DNA of 64,000 bases from Armigeres subalbatus (GCF_024139115.2 NC_085140.1:30801806-30865805); one strand, 5' to 3'; positions 44,324-56,451 are shown, counted from the stretch's first letter. Made by a program: numbers and translations. Notes: generated from the sequence alone by a model not told the origin.

Positions 44324-44613
44324 CAGTGAACGTTCGCTAATTGGGTTTTTTCTAGTTGGGGCGCTTTTTAGTTGGGGGTTCGCTAATTGAGGCGAAACCC
44401 AATTAAAAAGCAGCTAAACGTCAGAATGTGATGTCAAAAACGCGTTGACGTTTTGTTTCCGTGTTTGGCGGGATCGATATTTTCTGGCGCGTAAAATTTT
44501 CCTTTGTTCAATGCAAAAAGTAAACAACATTGACGCTTGTCAAAACGCCCCAATTAGCGAACGGCATTCGCTAGTTGGGGTGATGTCGTGCCCCAATTAG
44601 CGAACGATCACTG
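44324..44613. mobile_element. 290-bp pogo-like MITE with TA target duplication
   Basis: CAGTGAACGTTCGCTAATTG then GG at the left is mirrored by CCCCAATTAGCGAACGATCA then CTG at the right. TA lies at 44322-44323 and 44614-44615. Additional CTAATTGGGG/CCCCAATTAG words repeat inside. This is the same type as 41800-42214 by termini but a different family by sequence. Confidence 0.85.
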
Positions 44614-44615
44614 TA

Positions 44616-46310
44616 CAGTTATTAACAAACTGTAGTTTGACAGATCGACTTATTGAATAAGAGTCCAATTATGATTCATATTCAGCAATAAGATTATTTA
44701 TGTTATGCACTAAGTGAGCCATATCTAGCAAAACAAGGATGGCGTGGATGATAACGTTACCGGCGGATGATCAAATGACAGCAGTTCGAGACCCGATTTA
44801 GGAAAATTTTAAAATGATTACATATATGAAAATAGCAATTGCTTCAAAATACGTTCATTGGAGATCTTACTGATGTTATACCTTCTATGCGTTATTATTT
44901 TCGAAGAATTCACATGTAGCTGAATTGAGGCTTAGTAAAATGCTTATTAAAGGTTTAACGAATCAGTTAATAAAGTTGTTTTTCAAAATGAGATGTTGTA
45001 GTTGTATAACTTCGCCAAAATTGTGTGAACAAAGCTTGAACAGAAGTTGTGATAAGAAATAGTACAGACATTATTCAACACAGCGCTGAATTAAATCATC
45101 ACACTGATGTTAGTTCAACTAGTGAATGTTTGTTGGGTAGCAACCCAGTATGGGGCACTAAATTTGGAAACTCACGGCTAATATTGAGTTCCGTTCTTAT
45201 TTTACATTCCCGTTTAGATACCGCCGGTGTAGAAGAGGGTCTCTTAAAGGGCCCGGAAATAGCGATAGGGACCCAGATGGGGACTCCCGTGGAGGTGCTC
45301 TTATACTCGTACCCGGTAATGATTCTGATGTATAAAAGCTACGTTTTGACAAATGAATTGCCCAAGTAACCATGAAGCTATATATGCTTGTTAAAAACAC
45401 AGCCCTAAAAGTTGACTTAAAGTGGAAAAGGGCAATTATAAGACCGAATTAATGGTTCATTACTTTGGCATGTTGAAATAAAGCATCAGTAATGCGTCGC
45501 TGCATTCGTATTGCTGGTTTAGAGTATCGTTGTCTGACAGTTGATGAATAAATGCAACTTTACATCGTAACGCTCCGTTCTATTTTTTGCAGATTTGAAC
45601 CACGATTGAATCACGAGATTCAAATATTTTTCAATTGTTTTGGTGTATGGATGCGTCATTTTATCTACGGATCAATCCACTTTGCAATTCCGGCGCCTTT
45701 CTTGGCAGTAACATAATGATTTCAATTAATTGAAAATTTAAAAAATATGAATAGAACACTGCTGGGTAAACCAGCGAGTTTGTTCTATTTTGCTCCAGAT
45801 TCAAACTAGAATAGTGGTCGAAAATTTAGAATCAAACTGAATCACTCCTGATTTCACCCTTAGCATTTAGCATGCCGATTTGTGATTGATATGTGCAATA
45901 TTGTCATGCTTGGTGTTACTTGGGTGAACAACTCAGTTGAATTCAATTGACTTGCCAAAAGTTGAACATGTTCCAAGTGAATTGAATTGAGGTGCTTGCA
46001 CGTTCTATTTGCGTTCGATTCAAGCGACTTGCTCAATTCACTCGCCTTGTATAAACGTAGCATAATGGTTTAACTATTTTTATGGATATTTTGGGTCACC
46101 CTGGCGTATGAGCTGAGAGTTAGCCCCTCATCTTTATTTATTGGTGCATATCTTCCTGCTAAATGTTGTTGTTTCTGTTGTTCGATGTGGACTGACGGCG
46201 GCGGAAAATATTTTTTTGGTCCTGTTCTATTCTGAATTTTTGGAATTTTCTGCATAATCACCGGAAAATATCGTTGTGCACCTTTTTATACAATTCTGTA
46301 GCGGAGATAG
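44616..46310. other. Intergenic region upstream of the zinc-finger gene
   Basis: No exon or repeat edge is recognisable. There are CAAGTCGCTTG-type imperfect palindromes at about 45930-46040. The frame at 45049-45369 has no domain and biased low-complexity translation on both strands. Confidence 0.4.
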
Positions 46311-46315
46311 TGTTT

Positions 46316-46322
46316 CAGTCAA
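46316..46322 (+). promoter_or_regulatory. Possible initiator (TCAGTCA) of the zinc-finger gene
   Basis: TTTCAGTCAAG contains the arthropod initiator TCAGT about 120 nt upstream of the first coding exon. There is no TATA box at the expected distance. Motif evidence only. Confidence 0.25.
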
Positions 46323-46438
46323 GATGATTGTGCGTGGAAGTAAAAAGATGTTCGTCATTAATGTAAAGTGATATTCCATCGGTTTGTTTTGCTTTTGTGG
46401 GTGGAACTGCTGCTGATTTTTCTCTCTGAATACTGGCG

Positions 46439-49216
46439 ATGGAATCCGGGATAGCTGTAAGTTGTTCTTTCAAAATATGTCTTCGACTGAAATTAAGTTG
46501 ACTACTTGCATAGGCATTCGATCCAAATGATCTAATCAGCTATTCTCCAGAAGCATCGGAAGATGAAGGAGAGCCTCCACCGGCACCGGAAATGTCAGCG
46601 CCGGAAGTTACTGCTTCTGAAGAAACCCCTGCCGAAGTTAGTACGGCCGTGGATTTGGCCGCTATTTCAGGAGAAGAAATTCAATTGCAAGTGCCATCCG
46701 TGTCCGTCGGATCAGTTGCTGGACAGGTGCGAAACCCACTAGATGGTGCCCGATTCAAATGCAAGTTTTGTCCGGCCTTCACAACTACTGCGGAAGATTT
46801 CATCAAACATTTTATCATGCATTTCGGTCGAAATCGGATATCCTATAAGCAAATGTCTCAGGAGGAGGCCCGAGCTTTACCAAATGCTTGTGAAAAGTTT
46901 GTTTGTGGGATTTGTGCGCGCTGCTTCGAAACCCGAGATGATGTTAAGGATCACATGATCAAAGATCACGGTTTCAAAGAGGCAAAGCCAAAAGAACCAG
47001 CAGAAGCTCCTCCAGCAATATTACCTGCAGCTTCCGGAGTTAAGAGAAAGCTTGATGATGATTTTGTAGATTCGCAGAAACTTCAATTGAGCGGAGATTC
47101 GTCCAACTCTTCAGACGAAAAAACCAAAGAGAATCATGCTCCATCAACGAAGTCTTCTGTGGCAGTGGTTCCTCAGTCCACGGTGTCAGGAACATCAGCG
47201 GCGGTAACCTCAACTGCAGTTGTTAGTCCAATTGCACCGTCGTCTGCAGTATGTGATAATGAAACGCCAAATGCCCCACCAGCAACTCAACCCCCTGTGA
47301 CAGGAGGTCAATCTCATCCTGTTTCTACAGCTGGGGCTCCATTAGCGACATCGGTTTCAGCTCAACCTCCAAAGCTGGACGAAAAAGAGGATGCCGAATT
47401 GGATGAGTACCTGCAACCGATGACGCTGAAAGCGCTTAAGTTGAAATTGCTGGCGGGATTAAAACTGAAATGCCCACAGAAAGGCTGTGTCTATAAGTTC
47501 GAAACCCGAGCCAAACGTGATATTCACTTGAAATGTCACAATATAGAGCCAGCGCTTATTGGGCCCGGAGGACCAGTTCCAGTCGCTGGTTCGACAAAAG
47601 AAGAAAAGAAAGATAATTTCAAGTGTTATCAGTGTGCTTTGGAGTTTCCTCGGTGGAGAGAGTGCTGCCAGCATCTGTGGAAGCAGCATCAAATCGATGT
47701 TAACATGCTCAAATGTCCGGTTTGCGATGTGCGATTTGAGTTCGCTGGTTAGATTTTCCGAAGACAGTGTTACGCAGTAAGAAAAAGAAACTAATAAATA
47801 TTCTACTTCTAGTAAAAGTCTACCGACATCTCCAAACGCATCGTCCGGTAAAGGCATACAGCTGTACGTCTTGTGGCAAGTCGTTTGCCACCCACTCGCA
47901 GCTGTTGGTTCATGAATCACTTCATAAGAAGCAACAGATGCAACGTGCCAAGCAGAAAGCCGCCGCCGGAAAAGAAGCCAGTAAAGATGAGGATGGAAAA
48001 GCAGTTGACGCCGACAACGAAGGCAATGGAGATGATGAGGCTGATGAGGAAGCGAATGTGGATGGCGAAAAGAAGACGAAAGTGGAAAAGTTGCCATGGT
48101 ATGCAGAGCGAAAGTGCGACATCTGCGGCCATATGTTTGGGACGTCGAAAATATTGTCGAAACACATCAAAACGGTTCACCACAAGATTAAACCGTTTAT
48201 TTGTAGCGTGTGTGGGTACAAATCGGCCCGAAAAGTTACCTTGACGGTTAGTGGTTAAAAAATTAAACGCAAATAGGATTATTATATTCTGTTTTTTTTA
48301 TCAATAGATTCATATGCGACAACATTCGGGTCTTAAGCCGTTAGAGTGCAAGGAATGTCCATTTAGAACAGCAGATCCTAGCGCGTTGAAACATCACGAG
48401 AAGCGTCATACCAAGGTAAGCTAGTATTATGAGCGAATATGTATTTGTTGCTAATAGTCAAAGGTGGTTTAATTTTAAAGTGTCCCTAATGCCATTCGTT
48501 TTCCAAAGGCGTGAACGATTTTTTTTCTTGAAGGACATTCTTTTTTAAGTTCAACTTTAAACAAAATAATTCGCTATACGCAAATACTTTCTTAAGTATA
48601 GTATCTATGCTGAATACTTTTTGTCACTACTTAATAGTTTCCCCTAAAATAGTTTTGCATGAAAAATTCGATTTATATCTACAACGACTATTGTCTCACT
48701 ATATAAAAGAAATGTATGGAACTGACAAGAGAGTATTAGCAGTAAACAGCAGTTTGTACGCAACAGCAAAAAGAACTATATAAATAAGGTTGTCTAGTAA
48801 TAAGAGTTATATAATGTTGTTCCTAATAATCGTTCTCCTCCACTTAGGACAAATGGTATGAATGCAAATTCTGCGGCTTGCTCACCATCCAAGCCAGCGG
48901 TCTGAAGGCCCACATTCGGTTGAATCACCCGAAGGAGTACGAGACGATGAAATGTGATCTGTGCAATTTTACTTCGGTCAACCCAGAACTGTTGGCGCGC
49001 CATAAAAGCGACCACAAGGCCGGATTGATCAAGAGTGAAGATTCGCGGGATTCAGTTTCGTCGAAGCGCTCGAAAAATGCCCCGGAGAGTTCCTCGGACT
49101 GTTTCCTGCCCATCGAGAGTACTGATTCTGTGGTGCATGACGCCGGTGGATTCACTATTCCGGCGGTCATAAATGCGCCGGTTGCACACTCGGAGGAAAC
49201 TCAGTTTCCCACTTGA
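46439..49216 (+). CDS. C2H2 zinc-finger protein, five exons, 11 fingers
   Basis: The exons are 46439-46456, 46514-47747, 47813-48246, 48308-48415 and 48848-49216, giving 720 aa with all phases closing. Exon 1 encodes only MESGIA, and exon 2 continues in frame with FDPNDLISYSPEASEDEGEP; the ATG at 46592 would skip this conserved-looking acidic start. Fingers 1-2 lie at about residues 89-110 and 137-158. A low-complexity Ala/Pro/Ser/Thr linker follows. Fingers 3-6 run from KCPQKGC to the CTSCGKSF finger, then an acidic Asp/Glu-rich spacer, then fingers 7-11 ending with MKCDLCNFTSVNPELLARHK. Two fingers are split by introns and are restored by splicing: VRFEFA-V-KVYRHLQTH and ARKVTLT-IHMRQH. The donors at 47748 and 48247 are GTTAG rather than GTAAG. 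Likely a nuclear DNA-binding regulator; the target and orthologue are unknown. Confidence 0.9.
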
Positions 49217-49613
49217 TAAGGTATGTGAATCGGCTCAGATTAGAGCATAAAAATAGCAACGATTGCGAATATAAACATGTTTACTCTATACACCCGTCGA
49301 GGAAAGTGCATGTTATTAGATATAACACAACAAGCAGACACAGTCATACTGCCGTTCTACGCAATTTGTCCCGTGAAAATTGGCTCTCTAAAAATGTATC
49401 CAAACGAATATCGATTTGTGAATTAAGTTAGGTAAAAACAACAGAGGAGCTTTATAAAAATTAACTTCGTACAATTTTGCGTAGAACGACAGTATATTTC
49501 TGGCTTGCATATTATGCGTGTTTTTTGTAAGTTGACTGCTTCAAAAGTGGCTTCTTTAAATTGTGTTTTATTTAGTTAGGTATTTTTTAAATTGTGACAT
49601 GGTTCAACTAATA

Positions 49614-49619
49614 AATAAA
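49614..49619 (+). terminator. Poly(A) signal AATAAA for the zinc-finger gene
   Basis: ATAAATAAAG contains AATAAA about 400 nt after the stop codon, in an AT-rich 3' region without other features. It is the first good candidate downstream. Confidence 0.5.
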
Positions 49620-49774
49620 GCACCCGCTTAAAATGTAAAATAGCAGATTTTAACATACATCGTGACTAGTTTGAAGATAAACCCTACCCTTCAGTTCATT
49701 GACAAGTTTTGACGTATCCGACGGTCTTTTTCATCCCGATCGAGACAAATTTATGAGAAAACAGGCCTGGCAGC

Positions 49775-49885
49775 GAGTCACTTTTTAGTGACTTGGTCAC
49801 TATTTTGAGTCTAGTCACTATTTGCACACAAAAGTCACTATTTTCCGGAAAAAGGTCACTCAAGTCACTAATTTTGTATTGCCTG
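49775..49885. repeat. Cluster of GTCACT words
   Basis: GTCACT or AGTGAC appears about seven times in about 110 bp (GCGAGTCACTTTTTAGTGAC, GGTCACTATTTTGAG, AGTCACTATTTGC, AAGTCACTATTTTCC, GGTCACTCAAGTCACTAATT). The spacing is irregular and both orientations occur. It is probably a fragment of a mobile element with subterminal repeats. Confidence 0.65.
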
Positions 49886-49916
49886 TTGTAAAAAAGTTTC
49901 AAATTCAAAACCATTT

Positions 49917-50160
49917 GTACTTATTTGATACTTGATGGGCTACAGCTCTTCGATGAACCTACGCCGAATAGAGTATCCTTTCTCCGCTGGACTCGATCGT
50001 GAGCCAATCGCTTCAACTACAAAAAGCCATCGTGTACGCGGCCTTCCACGCCTGTGGCCTCTTCCGGGTTACCTACTAAATATTATCTTCGCTTGACGTT
50101 CTTCCGGCATACAAACAACGTGTCCAGCCCACCGTAGTCTGCCGTGTTGTATAAGCTGGG
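49917..50160 (-). pseudogene. RTE-like LINE, C-terminal fragment
   Basis: The minus strand encodes MPEERQAKI and GHRRGRPRTRWLFVVEAI, then AEKGYSIRRR, the basic tail seen in RTE-like elements (compare LRERAPTRWLHVVE at 15415-16620). It is short and broken by a stop. Confidence 0.65.
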
Positions 50161-50276
50161 TTAGGGACAGAAGGTCGAAGGGACAAATGGTCGAAAAGGA
50201 CAAAAGGTCGAAAGAATCAAAATAAGATCAATTAGATAAAAAAAGGCGAAAGGGACAAAAGGTCGAAATAGACAAG
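50161..50276 (+). repeat. GGACAAAAGGTCGAAA repeat
   Basis: Four to five copies of a unit close to GGACAAAAGGTCGAAA occur, interrupted by an AT-rich segment (50215-50250). Unit length is 16-17 bp. It is probably part of the end of a mobile element. Confidence 0.75.
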
Positions 50277-50374
50277 CAACTGAAACAGAGAGAACCTCTG
50301 GTCTTTTATTTTTCACAATTTTTACAAATTAAATAAAATTCATTCAGTGAGTACCACTAATAAATGTATGTTTT

Positions 50375-50526
50375 AGTTTTCTAAATGTCACTTCGATCTG
50401 CCAAAATGGCGAACGCCGCACATCAAATACACCGGCGTGTATTACAAGTTGGCATATTTTCAAAGCGCGCGCCTGCGTGGCTGTGTCGTGTACTACTTGA
50501 CAGATCGAATTGACATTTAGAAAACC
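50375..50526. mobile_element. 152-bp MITE, AGTTTTCTAAATGTCA ends
   Basis: AGTTTTCTAAATGTCACTTC then GATCTG is mirrored by CAGATCGAATTGACATTTAG then AAAACC, an inverted repeat of about 26 bp with two mismatches. The interior is GC-richer, including GCGCGCGCC. Confidence 0.8.
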
Positions 50527-50704
50527 TGATTTTACTTAATTGTTAAAAATAAAGAAAATAAATAATAGTTAAAAATAAAAGAGCAATGTTTTTGCAAACT
50601 GTATATGACAACTCTGCGCAACTTGCGCAATACAAGTTTTATTCATTTCCTAAATCAACAATCTTTTTTATCTCTATCAGACCTATCTAGATATTCAAAA
50701 TATT

Positions 50705-53202
50705 ATTTCAATGCAATGGGCAGCAAAAGAATTTGTTGAAAGCTGATCTTCAAATTCTGACTCGCAACAAATCAAAATTCTTCGTAATTGGTGACTTCAA
50801 TGCCAAACACCGTTCATGGAATAATGCTCAAAGCAATTCCAACGGCAAAATTTTATTTGAAGATTGTTCTGCGGGATATTATACTATTCAATATCCCAAT
50901 GGCCCTACTTGTTTTTCTTCCAGTCGAAATCTTTCTACAATTGATTTAGTTTTAACGGATTCAAGTCAGCTGTGTGGCCAATTGGTAACTTATGCTGACT
51001 TTGACTCTGATCACCTTCCTGTGACATTTGAAATCTCACAAGAAGCCATTTATAATCCAATCAGCTCTACTTTCAATTATCATAGGGCTGATTGGGATTT
51101 ATATAAAACGTATATCGATAGGAATTTTGATGGTGATATTCATTTGGATACCAAAAGTGAGATTGACAATGCACTCGTATCTTTGACAAATTTAATTGTC
51201 GAAGCCAGAGGCATTGCAATTCCTAAATGTGAAATTAAATTCAACTCCATTATTATTGACGACGATCTTCAGCTACTGATCCGTCTTAAAAATGTGAGGC
51301 GAAGGCAATACCAAAGAACTCGCGATCCCGCGTTGAAAGTTATTTGGCGAGATTTTCAAAATGAAATTAAAAAACGTTTCGCTATCCTGAGAATAATGTC
51401 TCGAAGTTGGATCCCAGTTCGAAACCCTTTTGGAAATTAACGAAAATTCTTAAAAAACCTCAAAAGCCAATTCCAGCGCTTAAAGAGGGAAATAAAATTT
51501 TATTAACAAATGGCGAAAAAGCTCAAAAACTTGCTCAGCAGTTCGAGAGTGCCCATAATTTTAGTCTAGGTCTCACTAGTCCAATTGAGGATCAGGTTAC
51601 ACGAAGCTTCGAAGACATTCTCAACCAAGATAATGTTTTTGACCCTTCGTTGGGAACTAATTTGGATGAAGTGAGATCTATTACTAGAAAATTTAAAAAT
51701 ATGAAAGCCCCGGGTGATGATGGTATTTTCTACATACTTATCAAAAAACTTCCTGAGAGCTCTTTATCCTTTTTGGTTAATTTATTTAACAAATGTTTTC
51801 AATTGGCATACTTCCCAGATAAATGGAAAAACGCCAAAGTTGTTCCAATTTTGAAGCCGGACAAAAATCCAGCTGAAGCTTCTAGTTATCGCCCAATCAG
51901 TTTGCTTTCTTCAATAAGCAAACTGTTTGAAAAGATTATTTTCTATTTTTGCTGATGAGCAATTTGGTTTTCGCCATGGGCATTCAACCACCCATCAGTT
52001 ATTAAGAGTTACGAATTTAATTCGGCTCAAAAATCTGAAGGATATTCGACTGGAGTTGCTCTTCTTGATATAGAGAAAGCATTTGACAGTGTTTGGCATG
52101 AAGGTTTGATTGTAAAATTGATGAATTTTAATTTTCCTCTGTACATTATTAAACTGATCCAAAATTATTTATCAGATCGCTCACTGCAGGTAAACTATCA
52201 GAATTCTAAATCTGATAGATTACCTGTAAGAGCTGGTGTTCCCAAGGCAGCATTCTGGGGCCCATTTTGTATAACATTTTTACTTCTGACTTACCTGATT
52301 TACCACCAGAGTGTCAAAAATCTTTGTTTGCAGATGACATAGGTCTCTCAGCCAAAGGGTATAGCCTTCGTGTCATTTGTAGTAGATTGCAAAAAGTTTG
52401 GATATTTTCTCCACTTACTTGCAAAAATGGAAGATTTCCCCGAATGCTTCCAAAACTCAGCTTATAATTTTCCCACATAAGCCGAGAGCTTCTTATTTGA
52501 AACCTTCTAGCAGACATATTGTCACTATGAATGGGGTTCTAATTAATTGGTCTAGCGAAGCTAAATATTTAGGACTTCTGCTAGATCAAAAATTAACTTT
52601 TAAAAATCACATTGGAGGCCTTCAAGCCAAATGTAACAAATATATTAAGTGTCTATATCCACTTATAAACAGAAAATCAAAACTTTGTCTTAAGAACAAA
52701 CTTTTGATTTACAAACAAATTTTCAGACCTGCCATGTTGTATGCTGTGCCAATTTGGACTAGTTGCTGTAATACCAGAAAGAAGGCACTTCAGAGGATTC
52801 AAAATAAAATTCTGAAAATGATTCTGAAGTTGCCTCCGTGGTATAGTACCAATGAACTTCATAGAATTTCTAATATTGAGACATTGCAACAAATGTCCAA
52901 CAAAATAATTTCCAATTTTAGACAAAAATCGTTGCAATCTTCTATTGCAACGATTAGCTCCTTGTACCCTTAGTATAAATTAGGTTAAGTTTAGTTTAAG
53001 TAGAAAACATTGTAATTCCTACATGGTTCAATTCAACCAGAGGAAATATTCTAACTGCCAGAGGCAATTGAAATGTATTAATAATAACTAAAAATGTAAC
53101 ATAGCAAATAAGGATGATAGTGTTAAGAAAACACGGAACACCTAGTCTAAGGGATGAATGCATGTATTAGATAATTAGCAAATAAAATTAGTTAAAAAAA
53201 AA
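50705..53202 (+). pseudogene. Jockey-type LINE, 5'-truncated, frameshifted ORF2 with poly(A) tail
   Basis: It starts inside the endonuclease domain: GDFNAKHRSWNNAQSNSNG, LSTIDLVLTDSSQ, DSDHLPVTFEI. A frameshift near 51400 leads into the reverse transcriptase: KAPGDDGI, NPAEASSYRPISLLSSISKL, DEQFGFRHGHSTTHQLLR, VALLDIEKAFDSVWHEGLI, RAGVP, and SLFADDIGL carrying the FADD catalytic motif. The C-terminal part has LTFKNHIGGLQAKCNKYIKC and PIWTSCC. At least four frame breaks occur (near 51400, 51945, 52060, 52255), one with loss of about 25 nt. It ends with AATAAAATTAG and an A-run at 53194-53202, a normal LINE 3' end. Relic copies lie at 5430-6577 and 8535-8850. It resembles mosquito Juan. Confidence 0.85.
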
Positions 53203-56200
53203 ATGTATATCGTGCGTCTTTATCTGGCATATTTGTATGACAAGGAGTCATCATTTTGCCATGAAGGAATGACACCCATCAGCATCAAAATCAACCTGGC
53301 ATCACAAGGGCTTCCAATCACAGATGAGGAACTTCGAAAAATCTTCTTCGATGTACATGCGGAGTATGGCGTTTCTAAGAAGGCGACAATTGATGAGACA
53401 AACCTAAGAATACAACATCTTCAACACATAAGGGACAGCGTCAACAAATTTCACAATCCAAATTTGCAAAAGTAACGACTCATTTCGACGAGAAAGAGGT
53501 AAATATTTTCACAACCGACGTACTCCCAAAAACTTCTTCACCAAAACAGAATGCGACTGAAATTTTGATATATTGTCAAAATTTCAATCGCATGAAAAGC
53601 CCAGCCAAAATAAGGGAAATTCATAATAACATTTTAAGCTCGTCCTTTTCGGTTATTTTGGCAACTGAAACCAGCTGGGATGAAAGCGTAAGGAATGAAG
53701 AACTTTTTGGAAGTAGCTTTAATGTATTCAGGGATGACCGCGATTATAATAACTACCAAAAAATACAAGAAATAATAACTACCAAAAAATACAAGAACTT
53801 TGAACACGTCTGGGTGAAATCTAATATTGCAGGAGAAACCCATGTTTTCTCTTCTGTGTATTTTCCACCGGACAATGCGCAAACAATTTATTATGAAAAC
53901 TTTTTTAAAAACTGCGGAAGAAATTTTATCGCAACTTCCACCTGAAGTCAAGGTACATATTTATGGAGATTTTAATCAACGCATTGCTGATTTTATTCCG
54001 GATTCAGAGAATGAGCAAATCCTACTTCCAGTTGTTGGGGAAAATTAAACACTACTGTTTATATTTGATAGAATTGCCAGCTTAGGGCTTAACCAAATCA
54101 ATCATATTAAGAATCAACAGAACTGCTGCCTAAACCTTCTATTAACGAATATACAGGAAGATTTTTGTGTGACAGAATCATTGAATCCCTTATGGAAAAA
54201 CGAAACATTCCACACAGCTATTGAATACTCTCTGTTTGTTCATGATTATCAAAAACCCAGGGACTGTGACTTCGAAGAAGTCCTTGATTACCATAAAGCA
54301 AACTATGACGACATAAGACATAAGCTAAGTAGATTAAACTGGAAGCAAATTTTAGAGAATGAAGGGAATATCGAATCTTCCGTTGATGTCTTTTATAACA
54401 TCATTTTTAATATTTTTACTGAAGAGGTTCCAATAAGGAAAAACGGCGGAACGGAAATTCGAAATATCCAATTTGGTATAATAGACAGATAAAAAATTTA
54501 AGGAATCGCAAACAAAAATTACATAAAAATTACAAACTAGACAATTCGAATGAAAATATCTAAAATATTTAGACATCTGCGATCAATTAAAACTAGCAAT
54601 TGATGTAGCATTTGAAGAGTATAATACGAAAACAGAAAACGAAATAAAGTCATGCCCAAAGAACTTCTTCAATTACGTAAAATCAAAATTAAAATCAGAC
54701 AATTTTCCCTCATCCATGTATCTAGATGAACGCGTCGGTAATTCCTCGGAAGACATCTGTAATCTCTTTGGAGATTTCTTCCAAGAAATATACACCACCT
54801 TTTCGGAACAAGATCGCGACCTTGATGTTTTGCGCCTGTCCCAGAATTTGTTAGGGATATTGGTGTTAATCAGATCATTGTAAACGATATTCTAAACGCT
54901 TTAAAAACATAGATGCATCTAAAGGCTCTGGCCCTGACGGCATTCCACCGGTATTTTTGAAGAGTCTGGCTAAAGAGCTGACGGCACCTTTATTTTGGCT
55001 CTTCAGATTGTCACTGGAATCCGGAAGTTTTCCCAGGGTATGGAAAAGCTCTTACCTTGTGCCCATCTTCAAATCGGGCAAAAAATCGGACATTCGTAAT
55101 TACCGTGGAATAGCCATTATCTCTTGCATTCCCAAACTTTTTGAATCTATTATTAATAAAAAATTATTTTCACAACTTAAAAACAGAATTACAAATAAAC
55201 AGCACGGATTTTTTAAAGGTCGCTCAACCGGAAGCTCTGTACACTGACTTTAGCAAGGCGTTTGATCGCATTGACATTCCATTGTTACTCTACAAATTGC
55301 AAAAAATTGGAATTGAGCCAGGACTCCTTAGATGGCTTGAATCTTACCTCACAGACCGGCAACAAATAATTAAATTTAATAGAAAGAAATCCAATCCCAT
55401 TCAAGTCACTTCAGGAGTTCCACAAGGCTCCCATCTTGGCCCTCTTTTATTTATATTGTATATAAATGACATTTTCCCCATTCTCAAAAATATAACGCTT
55501 TTAATTTATGCCGATGGCACAAAGTTATTTATGGAAATAAAACATATATAGCCTTTACGTATACTTTGTATACGAGAAAGGCAAAAATGAAGGCGACATT
55601 ATCGTATTCCAGAATGAAATACAGATGTTTTATACATGGTGCAGGAAAAGCCTATTGCAACTAAATGTAAAGAAATGCAACATCATATCATTCAGCAGAA
55701 CAAGAACAACACCAAATACACAAATTGTACTAGGAAACAAAACTGTAGAAAGAAGTGAAAGAGTTGGGGATTTAGGAGTGATCTTAGATTCAAAACTAAC
55801 TCTTGTTGATCACTATAACAAAATCGTTCACAAAGCTAATAATATGCTAGGCTTTATGGTAACTTATGGTAACTTTCAACTTTCAGGATCCCTACACAAT
55901 CAAAACACTATTTCATATGTACGATCCATACTGGAGTATTGTAGCATTGTATGGTCGCCTTACTTAACCACACATGAGGAAAGAATAGAATCAGTACAAA
56001 AACAATTTCTACTATACGCTCTTCGTAAATTAGGTTGGACGTCATTTCCTCTTCCATCTTATGAATCACGTTGCATGCTTATAAACATACAAACATTGAA
56101 ACAGCGTCTAGAGTTTGCAACGGTTTCATTTGAGATACTATATCTCAACGTGTTGACTCAACTGAAATTTTGTCGAAATTAAATTTTTACATACCACTCG

Positions 56201-56445
56201 GCTACTTCGACATAGGACATTACTTTTCACTAACCACCGCCGAACAAATTATGCCAAATTTGGACCTCTTAACCGAATGATGGCTGTTTATAATCAACAC
56301 TGCGAAGCTATTGACTTAACAATGTCTCGGCATAACATTAAACAATATTTTCAAAAAACAAACATAAGAAATTCAACAATTTAAATTCATAATTACAAAC
56401 AACTTTAGCAACAAAAAAAAAATCATAATCTACTATAGCATTACG
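53203..56445 (+). pseudogene. Second LINE: ORF1 tail, endonuclease and RT with YADG
   Basis: 53203-53475 encodes a possible ORF1 end. From 53565 comes an endonuclease start YCQNFNRMKSPAKIREIHNN, then LATETSW and HIYGDFNQRIADFIP (GDFN catalytic motif). The RT follows: SKGSGPDGIPPVFLKSLA, NYRGIAIISCIPKLFESIIN, KQHGFFKGRSTGS, YTDFSKAFDRIDIPLLLYKL, GVPQGSHLGPLLFILYINDI. The catalytic box is LIYADGTKLF, with Gly replacing the second Asp of YADD. A deletion removes residues between the KGRS and YTDFSKAFD blocks near 55235, and several other frame breaks occur. A 32-bp MITE-end hairpin interrupts it at 55551. The C-terminal LTLVDHYNKIVHKANNMLGF block survives. It belongs to the Jockey/CR1/L2-like group by motif style; the exact clade is unresolved. 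Confidence 0.82.
55551..55582. mobile_element. 32-bp MITE terminus inserted in a LINE RT frame
   Basis: GCCTTTACGTATACTTTGTA then TACGAGAAAGGC is the same imperfect hairpin that forms one end of the MITEs at 20915-21280 and 56452-57032. Here it stands alone, directly after the YADG block, and adds an in-frame stop. Confidence 0.8.
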
Positions 56446-56451
56446 AAAGAA

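Noticed and set aside
45049..45369. 106-codon frame upstream of the zinc-finger gene
   Set aside because: No domain, and the antisense strand is equally open.
47459..48097. 212-codon antisense frame across the zinc-finger gene
   Set aside because: It is a mirror of the coding strand's codon bias and crosses a spliced intron.
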